64,000 nucleotides of DNA from Actinobacteria bacterium UBA4426 (GTDB lineage Bacteria; Actinomycetota; Actinomycetes; S36-B12): NCBI GenBank assembly GCA_002390705.1, contig DGQA01000018.1, positions 1 to 64,000 on the forward strand. The letters run 5' to 3'. Below the pieces are notes generated by a model. It made no database searches. It saw only the letters and a list, made by a program, of their open reading frames with translations, and was not told the DNA's origin. This document shows, in pieces, positions 1 to 8,396 of the stretch. The position numbers were made by a program, and so were the translations under genes. Position 1 is the first letter of the stretch. Each line of letters begins with the position of its first letter.

Positions 1-259
1 TACCTCACCAACTAGCTGATAGGCCGCGGGCCCATCCCTGACCGAAAAACTTTCCAAACCCGAAGATGTCTCCAGGTTTCATATCCGGTATTAGCTACTC
101 TTTCGAATAGTTATCCCAGAGTCAGGGGCAGGTTGCCCACGTGTTACTCACCCGTTCGCCACTAATCAAAAGGAGCAAGCTCCTTTATTTCCGTTCGACT
201 TGCATGTGTTAAGCACGCCGCCAGCGTTCGTCCTGAGCCAGGATCAAACTCTCCATAAA
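1..259 (-). rRNA. rrs: 16S ribosomal RNA, 5' portion (truncated by window edge)
   Basis: The complement of this stretch is the 5' end of bacterial 16S rRNA. The universal 8F primer site (AGAGTTTGATCCTGGCTCAG) lies at 233-252, which puts nucleotide 1 near 259. It is followed by the conserved text around ACGAACGCTGGCGGC and TGCAAGTCGAACG. The V1 loop and the start of V2 can be read, and the gene runs off the left edge. The short V1 helix and the reading GGAAAGTTTTTCGGTCAGGG resemble actinobacterial sequences, perhaps the freshwater acI group; that placement is from memory. Transcription is leftward from the promoter at 458-486. Confidence 0.97.
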
Positions 260-381
260 TGAATAGTTGAAACTGGCTAACAGAGCTGTTGTGCTCTTGT
301 CAACCAAAGGAATCCGTTGGTAATAGACAGTCATAGACCGCAAATTACCAATCGGGTTATAAAATTGGCATTGACATGTGA

Positions 382-401
382 CACACTGTTGAGTTCTCAA
401 G
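382..401 (-). promoter_or_regulatory. Putative rRNA leader antitermination (nut/boxA-like) element
   Basis: The minus strand reads CTTGAGAACTCAACAGTGTG here, about 50 nt after the predicted transcription start and 125 nt before 16S nucleotide 1. A TTGAGAACT-type block is a recurring feature of actinobacterial rRNA leaders and 16S-23S spacers, where Nus factors assemble to prevent Rho termination. The functional role is inferred from that resemblance. Confidence 0.5.
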
Positions 402-457
402 TTACGGGCGCGCACCATAAACCGGTCCTTGCGGACGGAATTTGGGGCAGAAACTTA

Positions 458-486
458 ACCTTACAGATTTTTGACTGTGAAGTCAA
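458..486 (-). promoter_or_regulatory. rRNA operon promoter
   Basis: Read on the minus strand, TTGACT (481-486) and TAAGGT (458-463) are separated by exactly 17 bp. This is a good sigma-70/HrdB-type -35/-10 pair. Transcription should start near 450, giving a leader of about 190 nt before 16S. TAAGGT-type -10 boxes are common at actinobacterial rRNA promoters. A weaker second pair, GTGTCA with TATAAC (-10 at 356-361), lies closer to the gene and is doubtful. Confidence 0.7.
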
Positions 487-895
487 ATCCGCAGAGCGGA
501 CGACTTTTCGCTTTAGAATCTTGGGGCTTTCCCACGAGACCGGCCTGATCGTCCGTTGCTCTTGCGGGGACCTCAAACATAGGGGATGGCCTCTCACGGC
601 TCGTAAGGGGGGGGCCTTAAGGGATATGACCGTAAAGGTGCCTAATCGTAATCAGCGGAGATCTCTATTAACAGCAACATTTTTTCTACTTGGATCTTCC
701 ATGCTCCCCCTGGGTTCCAGATTTGCCGCGTGGCCATTAAGTCCCCATATGAATTCAGTGGGTCTCACGAAACGTGATGATATCAACCCCTGGAGCTACG
801 ATTTACTCGTAAATAACTATCCCAATTTTACGCAGAGTCGTGGTGTGACCGACCAAACGGAACATATATAAGACCCGAGGGCCTATGACTTTGTC

Positions 896-2380
896 TTATG
901 CCTTTGGTTTGTGTCTTGGCTTGCCGCCAGCCTTACCACTAAAACCACCAGGCTTGCCGCTTGGCTTACCACCCGGACGGCCACTCGGACGGCCACCTGG
1001 TGACTTGCCCGATCCGCTCCCAGCTCGCCCTCGGCCCCCGCCGGAGCCCTTCCTTGGCCGGTCTGACCGCTCACCACCTGAACCCGACCCACCTGATCTG
1101 CCCTTGTGCCGAGACTTGTGCCGGCCAACGGCGCCAGACCCGCCCTCACCGGCGTGGCCGCCAGGTCGCGAAGTACGACGCTTTTTAGGTGCGTGTTCGA
1201 CCGCAGGAAACCACGGCTCCCCTGTCGGTTCCTGGGCTCCCGTGATGCGCGCTAATTCAGGGTTCGCCACGTCCATGTGCGTAAAAGTCGCTTCCACCAA
1301 CGCCTTTTTAATCAAACCTTTCATCTCACGTTGCTGATTGAGTCGAGCCAAAGTCACAACGGTGCCAGACTCTCCCGCTCGGGCCGTACGACCAGCTCGG
1401 TGCAAATAGTCCTTTGGGTCGGTCGGAGCGTCAGCGTGAATCACCAAGCTAATGTCATCAACGTGAATACCACGCGCCGCGACGTTGGTGGCTACCAAGA
1501 CGGGGGTCTTCCCACTCTTAAAGGCATCCAATGCCTTGGTACGCGCCCCTTGAGCCTTCCCACCATGCAATGTTCCCGCCGCAACACCTTTGGCTTGAAG
1601 CTTCTCAGCCAACCGATCGGCGCCGCGCTGGGTTCGCACAAACATAATTGTGCGTCCTTGGCGAGAACCGATTTGCGCCAGCATTTCGTCTCTCACTTCT
1701 TGTTTCACAAAAAAGACATGATGATCCATCTCGCCATGTGCAATTCCAGCAGATTCGACCGCGTGCTCAATAGGGTCGCGGAGGTATTTTTTGACGAGAG
1801 CATCTACATCCTTGTCCAAAGTCGCACTAAACAAAAGTCTCTGCCCACCCTGGCCGGTTGCGTCGAGAATCTCTTTAACTGCAGGCATAAAGCCCATATC
1901 GCTCATGAGATCGGCTTCATCTAAAACTGTTATTTCAATATCCGAAAGATCCACGGCACCCCTGTGCATTAAGTCAATCAATCGCCCAGGAGTCGCAACA
2001 ACAATCGGAACACCGTGCTCAAGCGCTTGTAGCTGTTTACCAAATGGCATGCCACCAGCGATCAGCACCGACGACAAACCCACCTTCCGCGCAAGCGGAG
2101 AGATCGTCGCATTAATCTGCATTGCAAGTTCACGAGTCGGTGAAAGTACAAGCGCTAAAGGCTTGCCTCGCCTGGCTTTCCGGCTATCAAGACGGGAAAG
2201 CAGAGCCAGAGCAAACGCCAAAGTTTTCCCAGAGCCGGTCCGCCCTCTGCCAAGGACATCACGCCCGGCGATCGCATCAGGGAGTGTCGCGATTTGAATG
2301 GGAAATGGCTCGGAAAAACCGGAATGAGAAAGCGCCTGCGCCAGAGGGCGCACAACACCAAGGTCAGAAAAAGAAGTCAT
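896..2380 (-). CDS. DEAD-box ATP-dependent RNA helicase with Gly/Arg/Lys-rich tail
   Basis: A 494-residue superfamily 2 helicase that probably remodels structured RNA during ribosome assembly, mRNA decay or cold growth. From ATG 2380 the motifs are: Walker A GRTGSGKT at 46-53, PTRELA at 81-86, DEAD at 154-157, SAT at 185-187 and HRAGRTAR at 327-334. The core ends near residue 380. A low-complexity tail (about 398-494) of Gly, Ser, Lys, Arg and Pro follows, typical of RNA-binding extensions in RhlE/DeaD-type proteins. GTG 2383 is an alternative start directly before the ATG. The gene lies between the rRNA promoter and tyrS. The exact subfamily (RhlE, DeaD or CsdA) cannot be decided here. Confidence 0.93.
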   Translation of the reverse strand: MTSFSDLGVVRPLAQALSHSGFSEPFPIQIATLPDAIAGRDVLGRGRTGSGKTLAFALALLSRLDSRKARRGKPLALVLSPTRELAMQINATISPLARKVGLSSVLIAGGMPFGKQLQALEHGVPIVVATPGRLIDLMHRGAVDLSDIEITVLDEADLMSDMGFMPAVKEILDATGQGGQRLLFSATLDKDVDALVKKYLRDPIEHAVESAGIAHGEMDHHVFFVKQEVRDEMLAQIGSRQGRTIMFVRTQRGADRLAEKLQAKGVAAGTLHGGKAQGARTKALDAFKSGKTPVLVATNVAARGIHVDDISLVIHADAPTDPKDYLHRAGRTARAGESGTVVTLARLNQQREMKGLIKKALVEATFTHMDVANPELARITGAQEPTGEPWFPAVEHAPKKRRTSRPGGHAGEGGSGAVGRHKSRHKGRSGGSGSGGERSDRPRKGSGGGRGRAGSGSGKSPGGRPSGRPGGKPSGKPGGFSGKAGGKPRHKPKA

Positions 2381-2469
2381 CACTACCTATCGGAGAAGAT
2401 CAGAAACCTGCACCTGCAGCATTGAAACGGCTCGGATAGGGCTTGCTAGGAGTAGTCCCGAGTCCGGGA

Positions 2470-3753
2470 CTACTTAACGACCACTCCAGCAAATGCCTTG
2501 CGACCGCGGCGCAATACTACCCATTGTCCATAAAGGAGTTCACGCACTGGCACCTGAAAATCTTCTTGATCAACCCGGATGTTGTTCACGTAGGCACCGC
2601 CTTCCGCGATCGTGCGACGGGCCGCCTTCTTGCTCGGTGCGAGTCCGCACCGCACCAACAATTCGTCCAGCGTGGGTAATTTTCCATCTACGACTTCGCT
2701 TTTGTTAACTTCACCCAACGAAGCCTCGGTTAACGCGGCGTGCAATGTCGACTCCGGTAAATCAGCGAGGTTGCCAACGCCGAAGAGAGCCTTCCCCGCG
2801 TCCTCGGCACCAACTCGTTCAGCCGCACCGTGCACGAGCTCGGTCAGTTCACTGGCCAACGCCCTTTGGCCGGCTCGCTCCTGCGGTCGCTCAATAGTTG
2901 CCTGAACAAGCTCATTGATTTCCAACTCTGATTTAAAGCTAAATGTTTTGAGCAGGTTTGCGATATCCCGATCATCTGCATTGATCCAGTATTGAAAAAA
3001 TGAATACGGACTCGTCAACCCAGGATCGAGCCAAATCGTCCCACTTTCGGTTTTACCAAACTTCTTACCATCAGCCCTCGTGAGAAGTGGTGTAGTCAGT
3101 GCGTGAACGCCCTTGGCTTCTACTCGACGCACAAGGTCAACGCCCGCCGTGATGTTGCCCCACTGGTCTGAACCGCCAGTTTGCAAAACACAGTTGTACC
3201 GGCGATACAACTCAAGGTAATCAAATGATTGCAACAGTTGGTAACTGAACTCAGTGAAACTAATTCCATCTTTTGCAAGTCTCGCTGAAACCGCTTCCCG
3301 ATCTAGCATTCTGTTCACGCTGAAGTGCTTTCCAATATCTCGCAAGAATTCAATTGCATTGAGGTCCTGAGTCCACTCAAGGTTGTTCACCATCCGCGCA
3401 GAGTTAGACCCATCAAATTCATAAAACCGTTCGAGCTGAATTCGGATTCGCTCAACCCACTCACCCACGAGATCAACTGAGTTCAGAGTTCGCTCACCAG
3501 ACTCTTTTGGGTCGCCAATCAAGCCCGTCGCCCCGCCAACAAGTGCTAACGGTCTATGTCCATGTTGTTGAAACCGCCGTACGGTAAGAATCTGAACCAG
3601 GTTGCCTAAGTGCAAACTTGGCGCTGTTGGATCGAAACCGGAATACAGGGTCACAGGGCCAGTGCACACCCTGGATAGTTCTGCAAGGTCCGTGCTTTGT
3701 GCAATAAGTCCGCGCCACTGAAGCTCGGGAATGATTTCCTGACTACTCACCAC
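2470..3753 (-). CDS. tyrS: Tyrosyl-tRNA synthetase
   Basis: Class Ic aminoacyl-tRNA synthetase that charges tRNA-Tyr in the cytoplasm. From GTG 3753 the HIGH-equivalent HLGN is at residues 48-51 and the KMSKS-equivalent KFGKT at about 231-235. A C-terminal S4 RNA-binding domain contains a GLAPSKKAARRTI segment. The start is chosen because AGGAG lies 10 nt upstream of this GTG and the protein then begins just before the family's usual ELQWRGLIAQSTD segment. GTG 3750 and ATG 3780 are alternatives; the longer open frame back to 3846 would run towards the divergent glycosylase. Length (about 427 aa) is normal. I see no T-box leader in the short upstream gap. Confidence 0.95.
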   Translation of the reverse strand: MVSSQEIIPELQWRGLIAQSTDLAELSRVCTGPVTLYSGFDPTAPSLHLGNLVQILTVRRFQQHGHRPLALVGGATGLIGDPKESGERTLNSVDLVGEWVERIRIQLERFYEFDGSNSARMVNNLEWTQDLNAIEFLRDIGKHFSVNRMLDREAVSARLAKDGISFTEFSYQLLQSFDYLELYRRYNCVLQTGGSDQWGNITAGVDLVRRVEAKGVHALTTPLLTRADGKKFGKTESGTIWLDPGLTSPYSFFQYWINADDRDIANLLKTFSFKSELEINELVQATIERPQERAGQRALASELTELVHGAAERVGAEDAGKALFGVGNLADLPESTLHAALTEASLGEVNKSEVVDGKLPTLDELLVRCGLAPSKKAARRTIAEGGAYVNNIRVDQEDFQVPVRELLYGQWVVLRRGRKAFAGVVVK

Positions 3754-3837
3754 TGAATCCACGCTCCTATCTTCTCGCATAGGTGGTTGGTACCTGTCAG
3801 CGCAACACGCCGGAGTTATTGGTGAGAGCATGGTCCT

Positions 3838-4473
3838 GTGAGTCACTCAGCCCAAAAGATGCGAAAAGCAGCACGTCACATTGTCGCGGTCGATGCTCCT
3901 TTTAGTTCCATCATAGATTCGAGTCCTTTGTGCAACATTGGACGCAAAACGAATCAGGACGTGAACCATTTCCAAGCGCTCGTCAACTCAGTAATCGCCC
4001 AACAACTCTCCGTAAAGGCTGCCGACACCATCACTGCTCGGGTGACCCTCGCTCTGAACGACGATGTCAACCCAACATCAATGCGAGATATTGCCGAATC
4101 GGATTTGAGATCTGCGGGATTGTCCGGGGCCAAAACGCGGACAATTAAGGAAATGGCAGAAGCCTGGCACACCAATGAATATGATTTTTCCGATCCTAAG
4201 CTCAGTGATCACGAAATCGTTACCGAACTGACAAAACTCTGGGGTATAGGCCGCTGGACCGCGGAGATGTTTCTCATGTTTACCCTGCATCGGCTAGATA
4301 TTTGGCCGACGGGCGATTTGGCAATGCGCCGCGGTTGGGAACAAATCCATGGACTCACCGAATACGTCGATCCCAAACTTTTAGATGGCCAAGGTGAAAT
4401 TTTTCGTCCGTATCGCAGTGTTGCCGCATGGTACTGCTGGCGCATTATTGACGGAGACAGTGCCACTTGGTAA
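3838..4473 (+). CDS. DNA-3-methyladenine glycosylase II family (AlkA-like) base-excision repair enzyme
   Basis: A 211-residue HhH-GPD DNA glycosylase, expected to remove alkylated purines. The helix-hairpin-helix motif LWGIGRWTAEMFLMF is at 134-148, and the catalytic aspartate is D160 in WPTGDLAMRRG. An IAQQLS segment near 53-58 is typical of the family. It lacks the extra N-terminal domain of E. coli AlkA, so it is the short form. The start is GTG 3838, with GGTGAG about 10 nt upstream; ATG 3859 is an alternative. It is one of only two plus-strand genes here. It is divergent from tyrS (84-nt shared upstream region) and convergent with argH with only 11 nt between stops. Confidence 0.88.
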   Translation: MSHSAQKMRKAARHIVAVDAPFSSIIDSSPLCNIGRKTNQDVNHFQALVNSVIAQQLSVKAADTITARVTLALNDDVNPTSMRDIAESDLRSAGLSGAKTRTIKEMAEAWHTNEYDFSDPKLSDHEIVTELTKLWGIGRWTAEMFLMFTLHRLDIWPTGDLAMRRGWEQIHGLTEYVDPKLLDGQGEIFRPYRSVAAWYCWRIIDGDSATW

Positions 4474-4484
4474 CCGGGCCGCAG

Positions 4485-5912
4485 CTAGCCCATCCAACGT
4501 GTGCGCTCAGCGCCGATCAACTCCGAAAGTACCTGTAATTGCTCGCGAACTCGAATCGGAGCTGTTCCACCAAAAGCATCACGCGAATTCAGCGCCCCCT
4601 CCAGGTTGAGAACATCGCGCACCCGCGAATTCAAGTGAGAACTGATCCGGGATAGTTCTTCATCTGTTAAGTCCCACAATTCACAGTCGCGTTCTTCAGC
4701 TACCTGCACGCAAGCTCCCGCAATTTCATGGGCGTTGCGAAATGGAACACCTTCGCGCACTAACCATTCGGCGATGTCCGTTGCGAGAGCGAAACCAGCT
4801 GGTGCGCTGTTAGTCATAAGTTCCGTATTAAATTTCAGGGTCTTAATCATGCCAGTCATCGCCGGGAGCAAAACGAGCAACTGCTCAACTGTGTCGAATA
4901 CTGGTTCTTTGTCTTCTTGTAAATCACGATTGTAACCGAATGGGAGCCCTTTTAGAGTTGCCAGCAGGCCGGTTAAATTTCCAATTAAACGTCCGGATTT
5001 TCCACGTGCCAGTTCAGCAATGTCGGGATTCTTTTTCTGGGGCATAATCGAGGAACCCGTTGACCAGGCATCATCTAATTGCGCCCAAGCAAATTCACGA
5101 GACGCCATCAGAATCACTTCTTCACCAATGCGGGATAAGTGAACACCGATCATCGCTCCAACGAACAGGAATTCAGCAGCCCAGTCCCGATCGCTCACGG
5201 CATCAATTGAATTACCCAACGCACTATCAAATCCAAGTGCGTCAGCTACGAGCTCCGGGTCAAGCCCCAGACTTGAGCCGGCCAGAGCCCCTGCTCCTAG
5301 TGGCGAACGTGCCGCTCGTGAATCCCAGTCGGATAGACGTTCAAGATCTCGACCCAATGCATGTACATGTTTGGCTAATTCGTGCGCGAATGACACGGGT
5401 TGAGCGTGTTGCAAGTGCGTGAACCCTGGAGAGTGCGTGGAAATATTCTCATTGGCTTGATCCAAAAATGCCTCCTGGAGGTAAATCACCTCCCCCGCTA
5501 TTTGTTGTGCATGATCGCGCAAATAGAGCTTGAAGTCAGTGGCAACCTGATCATTTCTACTACGACCCGCGCGAAGTTTCCCGCCGAGTTCTCCCAAAAG
5601 TGACATCAATCCGCGCTCAACAGCCGAATGAACATCTTCATCATCTTCATTGGGAGTGAACTCCCCGCTGGCCACCTGAGTGGCCAGAGTGTCAAGCGCC
5701 AGAACAACACTTCGGCTCTCATCTTGACTCAACAATCCAGCGCGCTCGAGTACCTGCGCATGCGCCCTTGTTTGCATCAAGTCATAAGGCGCTAGCTTCC
5801 AATCAAAGTGTGTTGAACGGCTCAGTCTCGCCATGGCGGGGGAAGGACCTGATGCAAAGCGTCCGCCCCAGAGTCTGCTCTCACTATTGCCCTGCGAACT
5901 TGTGTCAACCAC
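4485..5912 (-). CDS. argH: Argininosuccinate lyase
   Basis: Last step of arginine synthesis: argininosuccinate to arginine plus fumarate. From GTG 5912 the protein has 475 residues, the family's usual length. It carries the SSIMPQKKNP signature of the aspartase/fumarase superfamily at 287-296 and the HLQHAQP segment at 166-172. The GTG start lies 2 nt after the argR stop; the open frame continues upstream into argR, but those residues do not look like ArgH. It is the last gene of argC-J-B-D-R-H. No argG precedes it, so argininosuccinate synthase must be encoded elsewhere. Confidence 0.96.
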   Translation of the reverse strand: MVDTSSQGNSESRLWGGRFASGPSPAMARLSRSTHFDWKLAPYDLMQTRAHAQVLERAGLLSQDESRSVVLALDTLATQVASGEFTPNEDDEDVHSAVERGLMSLLGELGGKLRAGRSRNDQVATDFKLYLRDHAQQIAGEVIYLQEAFLDQANENISTHSPGFTHLQHAQPVSFAHELAKHVHALGRDLERLSDWDSRAARSPLGAGALAGSSLGLDPELVADALGFDSALGNSIDAVSDRDWAAEFLFVGAMIGVHLSRIGEEVILMASREFAWAQLDDAWSTGSSIMPQKKNPDIAELARGKSGRLIGNLTGLLATLKGLPFGYNRDLQEDKEPVFDTVEQLLVLLPAMTGMIKTLKFNTELMTNSAPAGFALATDIAEWLVREGVPFRNAHEIAGACVQVAEERDCELWDLTDEELSRISSHLNSRVRDVLNLEGALNSRDAFGGTAPIRVREQLQVLSELIGAERTRWMG

Positions 5913-5914
5913 TT

Positions 5915-6418
5915 TTAAGTCCCACTCTCGGCCAGTGCAACTAAATCGTTGCAGATCTTTTTCGCTTCTATTTCGCTCCGCGCAACCAAGAAAATCGTGT
6001 CGTCTCCCGCGACCGTTCCCAGAGTATCGAAACAACCGCTTCGATCGAGATGCCCGGCAAGGAATTGCGCGCCTCCCGGTGGAGTACGGACAACTACCAT
6101 CACTTGCGAGTATTCGGCGCTGAGTAGAAGTTCATGTAACGCTCGCGTAAGTGCCTGCCGGGACCCCTGAGCACGCAAGGAGGTATTTGATTCACTTGGA
6201 ACGATGTAGTGCGCACCCGATCCATCAGGGTCTGAGGGTTTAGTTGCGCCAAGTGCTTCCAAATCTCGAGAAAGAGTCGCCTGCGTGACACTAAAACCCT
6301 GCGTCTGCAAAAGTTCTAGCAGCTCCTGCTGACTATGCACGCGATTGGTGCTGACCAAATCTGCGACCAAAGAACGACGTGAACTCACCGTCGCGGGCGC
6401 CCGCCTAGATTGCATCAC
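5915..6418 (-). CDS. argR: Arginine repressor
   Basis: Arginine-dependent transcription regulator of the arg genes. Of the 167 residues, the N-terminal 70 or so form the winged-helix DNA-binding domain, with VTQATLSRDL as the recognition region. The C-terminal oligomerisation and arginine-binding domain carries GTVAGDDTIF, the conserved Asp-Asp loop that contacts arginine. The start is GTG 6418, directly followed by an ATG, with GAGG 7 nt upstream. It overlaps the argD stop by 4 nt. Embedding argR in the operon is normal for actinobacteria and implies feedback. The likely target is the argC upstream region at 10597-10623. Confidence 0.96.
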   Translation of the reverse strand: MMQSRRAPATVSSRRSLVADLVSTNRVHSQQELLELLQTQGFSVTQATLSRDLEALGATKPSDPDGSGAHYIVPSESNTSLRAQGSRQALTRALHELLLSAEYSQVMVVVRTPPGGAQFLAGHLDRSGCFDTLGTVAGDDTIFLVARSEIEAKKICNDLVALAESGT

Positions 6419-7599
6419 GATGGGACCTCGCTGAAGTAGTTGCAGGTGAGTTCCCAGCGCAGGAGCGCTTGCTCCATTTCTGCATCGGCAATCGTGAGCG
6501 CAGGCGCCAGTCGGACCGCAGTTGGAGTCACCGCATTAAGAAGTAGACCGTGTTCGAGCGCCTTGATCACAAATTTTGGAGCCGGATCGCTTTCGCCCCC
6601 AATATAAATTTCCGCGGCTAAAAGGAGCCCACGCCCGCGGACCTGAGTCACAATACCGTGGGATCGGTTAACCAATGAATCTTTGAACTCTTGTCCGAGC
6701 GTAGTTGCGCGACTCAGAAGTCCTTCTTGTTCGATTACGTCTATCACTGAAATCGCAGCCGCGCACGAAACGGGGTTTCCACCAAATGTCGATCCGTGTG
6801 AGCCAGGAGTAAACAATTTGGACGCTTCCCCACCAGTGATCAATGCACCGATTGGTAGTCCACCCGCTAAACTTTTGGCCACAGTGATGGCATCAGGAGT
6901 AACACCACTTTCTGTATGTGCCCACCATGCACCGGTACGGCCAATTCCCGTTTGGACCTCATCAATTATCAGCAGAGCCCCGACCTCGCTTGTCCACTCC
7001 CGCGCAGACCGAATGAACTCCGAGGAAAGTGAACGTACCCCCGCCTCGCCCTGGATCACTTCGAGGAAAACGGCTGCAGTTGCTGAGGTAATTGCCATCT
7101 TCAAGGCCTCGAGATCGTTGATTGCAACCACAGTTACGTCATTCAATAGCGGCTCGAATGGCTTCTGTTTTGCCGGTTGTGCAGTGAGTGAAAGGGATCC
7201 CATAGTCCTGCCATGAAAACTACCCTCCACAACAACAACTTGGGTCTTTCCTGTTAGCCGGGATAATTTCAGAGCTGCCTCATTCGCCTCGGCTCCGGAA
7301 TTACAAAAGAAAACTTTTGCACCGGTCCATCCCACCAACTCCTGCAATTTATTTGCCAACTTCACTGATGGCTCATTGATATACAAATTGCTGGTATGAA
7401 CCAACTTTCCCACCTGATCACTGACAGCCTGGACATAATTCGGATGTGCGGCACCCAGAATATTGACGGCAATGCCTCCAAGTAAATCAATGTACTCGCG
7501 ACCGGTCACATCCCACACTCGAGAGCCATGGCCTCGCACCAGCGTCAACTCAGGAGTGCCATAGGTGTTAAGAAAAGTCTCTTCCCAATTCACATTCAT
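6415..7599 (-). CDS. argD: Acetylornithine aminotransferase
   Basis: PLP-dependent class III aminotransferase that converts N-acetylglutamate semialdehyde to N-acetylornithine. The 394 residues include FCNSGAEANEAALK and GSFHGRTMG in the phosphate-binding region, IIDEVQTGIGRTG, and the PLP lysine in VAKSLAGG. Start ATG 7599 overlaps the argB stop by 4 nt (ATGA), and its own stop overlaps argR. In related genomes argF commonly follows argD; here argR follows directly. The enzyme may also serve as succinyldiaminopimelate aminotransferase, as known for some ArgD proteins. Confidence 0.96.
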   Translation of the reverse strand: MNVNWEETFLNTYGTPELTLVRGHGSRVWDVTGREYIDLLGGIAVNILGAAHPNYVQAVSDQVGKLVHTSNLYINEPSVKLANKLQELVGWTGAKVFFCNSGAEANEAALKLSRLTGKTQVVVVEGSFHGRTMGSLSLTAQPAKQKPFEPLLNDVTVVAINDLEALKMAITSATAAVFLEVIQGEAGVRSLSSEFIRSAREWTSEVGALLIIDEVQTGIGRTGAWWAHTESGVTPDAITVAKSLAGGLPIGALITGGEASKLFTPGSHGSTFGGNPVSCAAAISVIDVIEQEGLLSRATTLGQEFKDSLVNRSHGIVTQVRGRGLLLAAEIYIGGESDPAPKFVIKALEHGLLLNAVTPTAVRLAPALTIADAEMEQALLRWELTCNYFSEVPS

Positions 7600-8396
7600 G
7601 GCGTAATCAATGTCCCGAAATTACGATTCGTGGACAGGGCTTTTATCAACGAATGTTCCACACTGCCATTGATTATTTGGACGCTCACGCATCCACTACG
7701 CATGGCATGGATGGAGGATTCAAGTTTTGGGATCATGCCTTGTGTCACGCTTGGAAGCAACTCGCACACTTGGTCAAGGGTCATCTCACTAAGGAGTGAC
7801 TCGGGATCTGGATAGGCGGAAAAGACTCCATCAACATCAGTCATCAAAACGAGTCTGTGCGCGCCTAGTGCTCCCGCAAGAGAACCAGCAACCGTATCTG
7901 CATTCACGTTAAGGCTTTCACCGTCGCGAGTCGATGAAACGGGTGAAACCACTGGTATAAATCCATTATCCAGTAGCACATAAATAAGTTTCGGATCAAC
8001 AAAGGCAACTGTCCCTACTTGCCCAAGATCAAACTCCTGATCAACTAGCCGCGTAGAAGTAAAAACCTTTGCATCCTCTCCACTGACTCCAACCGCGGGT
8101 ACCTGATGCGTGTTGAGTGCGGTTACCAAGGTTCTTTGTACTTCTCCAGAAAGCACGGTCGCCACCACTGATGCAATTTCTGCGGTCGTCACCCGAAGAC
8201 CATCTACAAATTCGCTCTCTATATTGAGTCTGCTTAACATCTCGGATATTTGCGGTCCGCCGCCATGTGAAATAACGATGCAAAATCCTTGTTCCCGAAG
8301 CGAAATTACGTCCTGGGCAAAGGAGATAAATAAATCCGGTGAGGTCATCGCGTTGCCACCAAATTTAATGACCAAGATGGGTCCATGGGTGCTCAT
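7596..8396 (-). CDS. argB: Acetylglutamate kinase
   Basis: Phosphorylates N-acetylglutamate, usually the arginine-controlled step of the pathway. Amino-acid-kinase fold of 266 residues with the N-terminal VIKFGGNAM, SHGGGPQI (substrate and phosphate binding) and a C-terminal GMIPKLESSI segment containing the catalytic lysine. The protein is somewhat shorter than the usual 290-300 residues and lacks most of the N-terminal extension linked to hexamer formation in arginine-inhibited homologues. Weak arginine feedback is therefore possible (inference). It overlaps argJ and argD by 4 nt each. Confidence 0.95.
   Translation of the reverse strand: MSTHGPILVIKFGGNAMTSPDLFISFAQDVISLREQGFCIVISHGGGPQISEMLSRLNIESEFVDGLRVTTAEIASVVATVLSGEVQRTLVTALNTHQVPAVGVSGEDAKVFTSTRLVDQEFDLGQVGTVAFVDPKLIYVLLDNGFIPVVSPVSSTRDGESLNVNADTVAGSLAGALGAHRLVLMTDVDGVFSAYPDPESLLSEMTLDQVCELLPSVTQGMIPKLESSIHAMRSGCVSVQIINGSVEHSLIKALSTNRNFGTLITP

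Larger units (their letters stand above)
260..895. other. Gene-free region: rRNA leader, rRNA promoter and unassigned spacer
   Basis: This is the only gap above 300 bases. The left part (260-450) is the 16S leader. It holds short complementary pairs, such as CCAA/TTGG around 304-320 and CCAAT/ATTGG around 347-367, that could form processing stems. The rRNA promoter is at 458-486. From 487 to 895 I recognise no gene. It contains a run of eight G at 607-614 and a perfect 5-bp hairpin, TCACG-AAA-CGTGA, at 765-777. The open frame across 317-871 on the plus strand is not credible, because it runs antisense through the rRNA promoter and leader. No convincing intrinsic terminator for the helicase gene is visible. 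Confidence 0.6.

Noticed and set aside
42..250. tRNA or extra structural RNA genes in the window
   Set aside because: I scanned the longer gaps (260-895, 16965-17069, 19916-20197, 51899-52014) and found no cloverleaf with a TTCGA-type T-arm; the only structural RNA is 16S.
209..418. 69-residue minus-strand frame across the 16S 5' end
   Set aside because: It lies inside the rRNA gene and its leader; it is structural RNA sequence, not coding.
317..871. 184-residue plus-strand open frame upstream of the rRNA operon
   Set aside because: It runs antisense through the rRNA promoter and leader, has no ribosome site and resembles no protein.
885..1337. 150-residue proline-rich plus-strand frame opposite the helicase tail
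   Set aside because: It is the mirror of the Gly/Lys-rich repeats of the helicase tail; low complexity explains the open frame.
3754..3837. Possible T-box leader before tyrS
   Set aside because: The 84-nt divergent gap contains no specifier stem or T-box sequence, and it is shared with the glycosylase promoter.
4078..4290. Minus-strand frames opposite the DNA glycosylase (3954-4466)
   Set aside because: They are shadows of the glycosylase gene, whose HhH motif and catalytic Asp fix the coding strand as plus.
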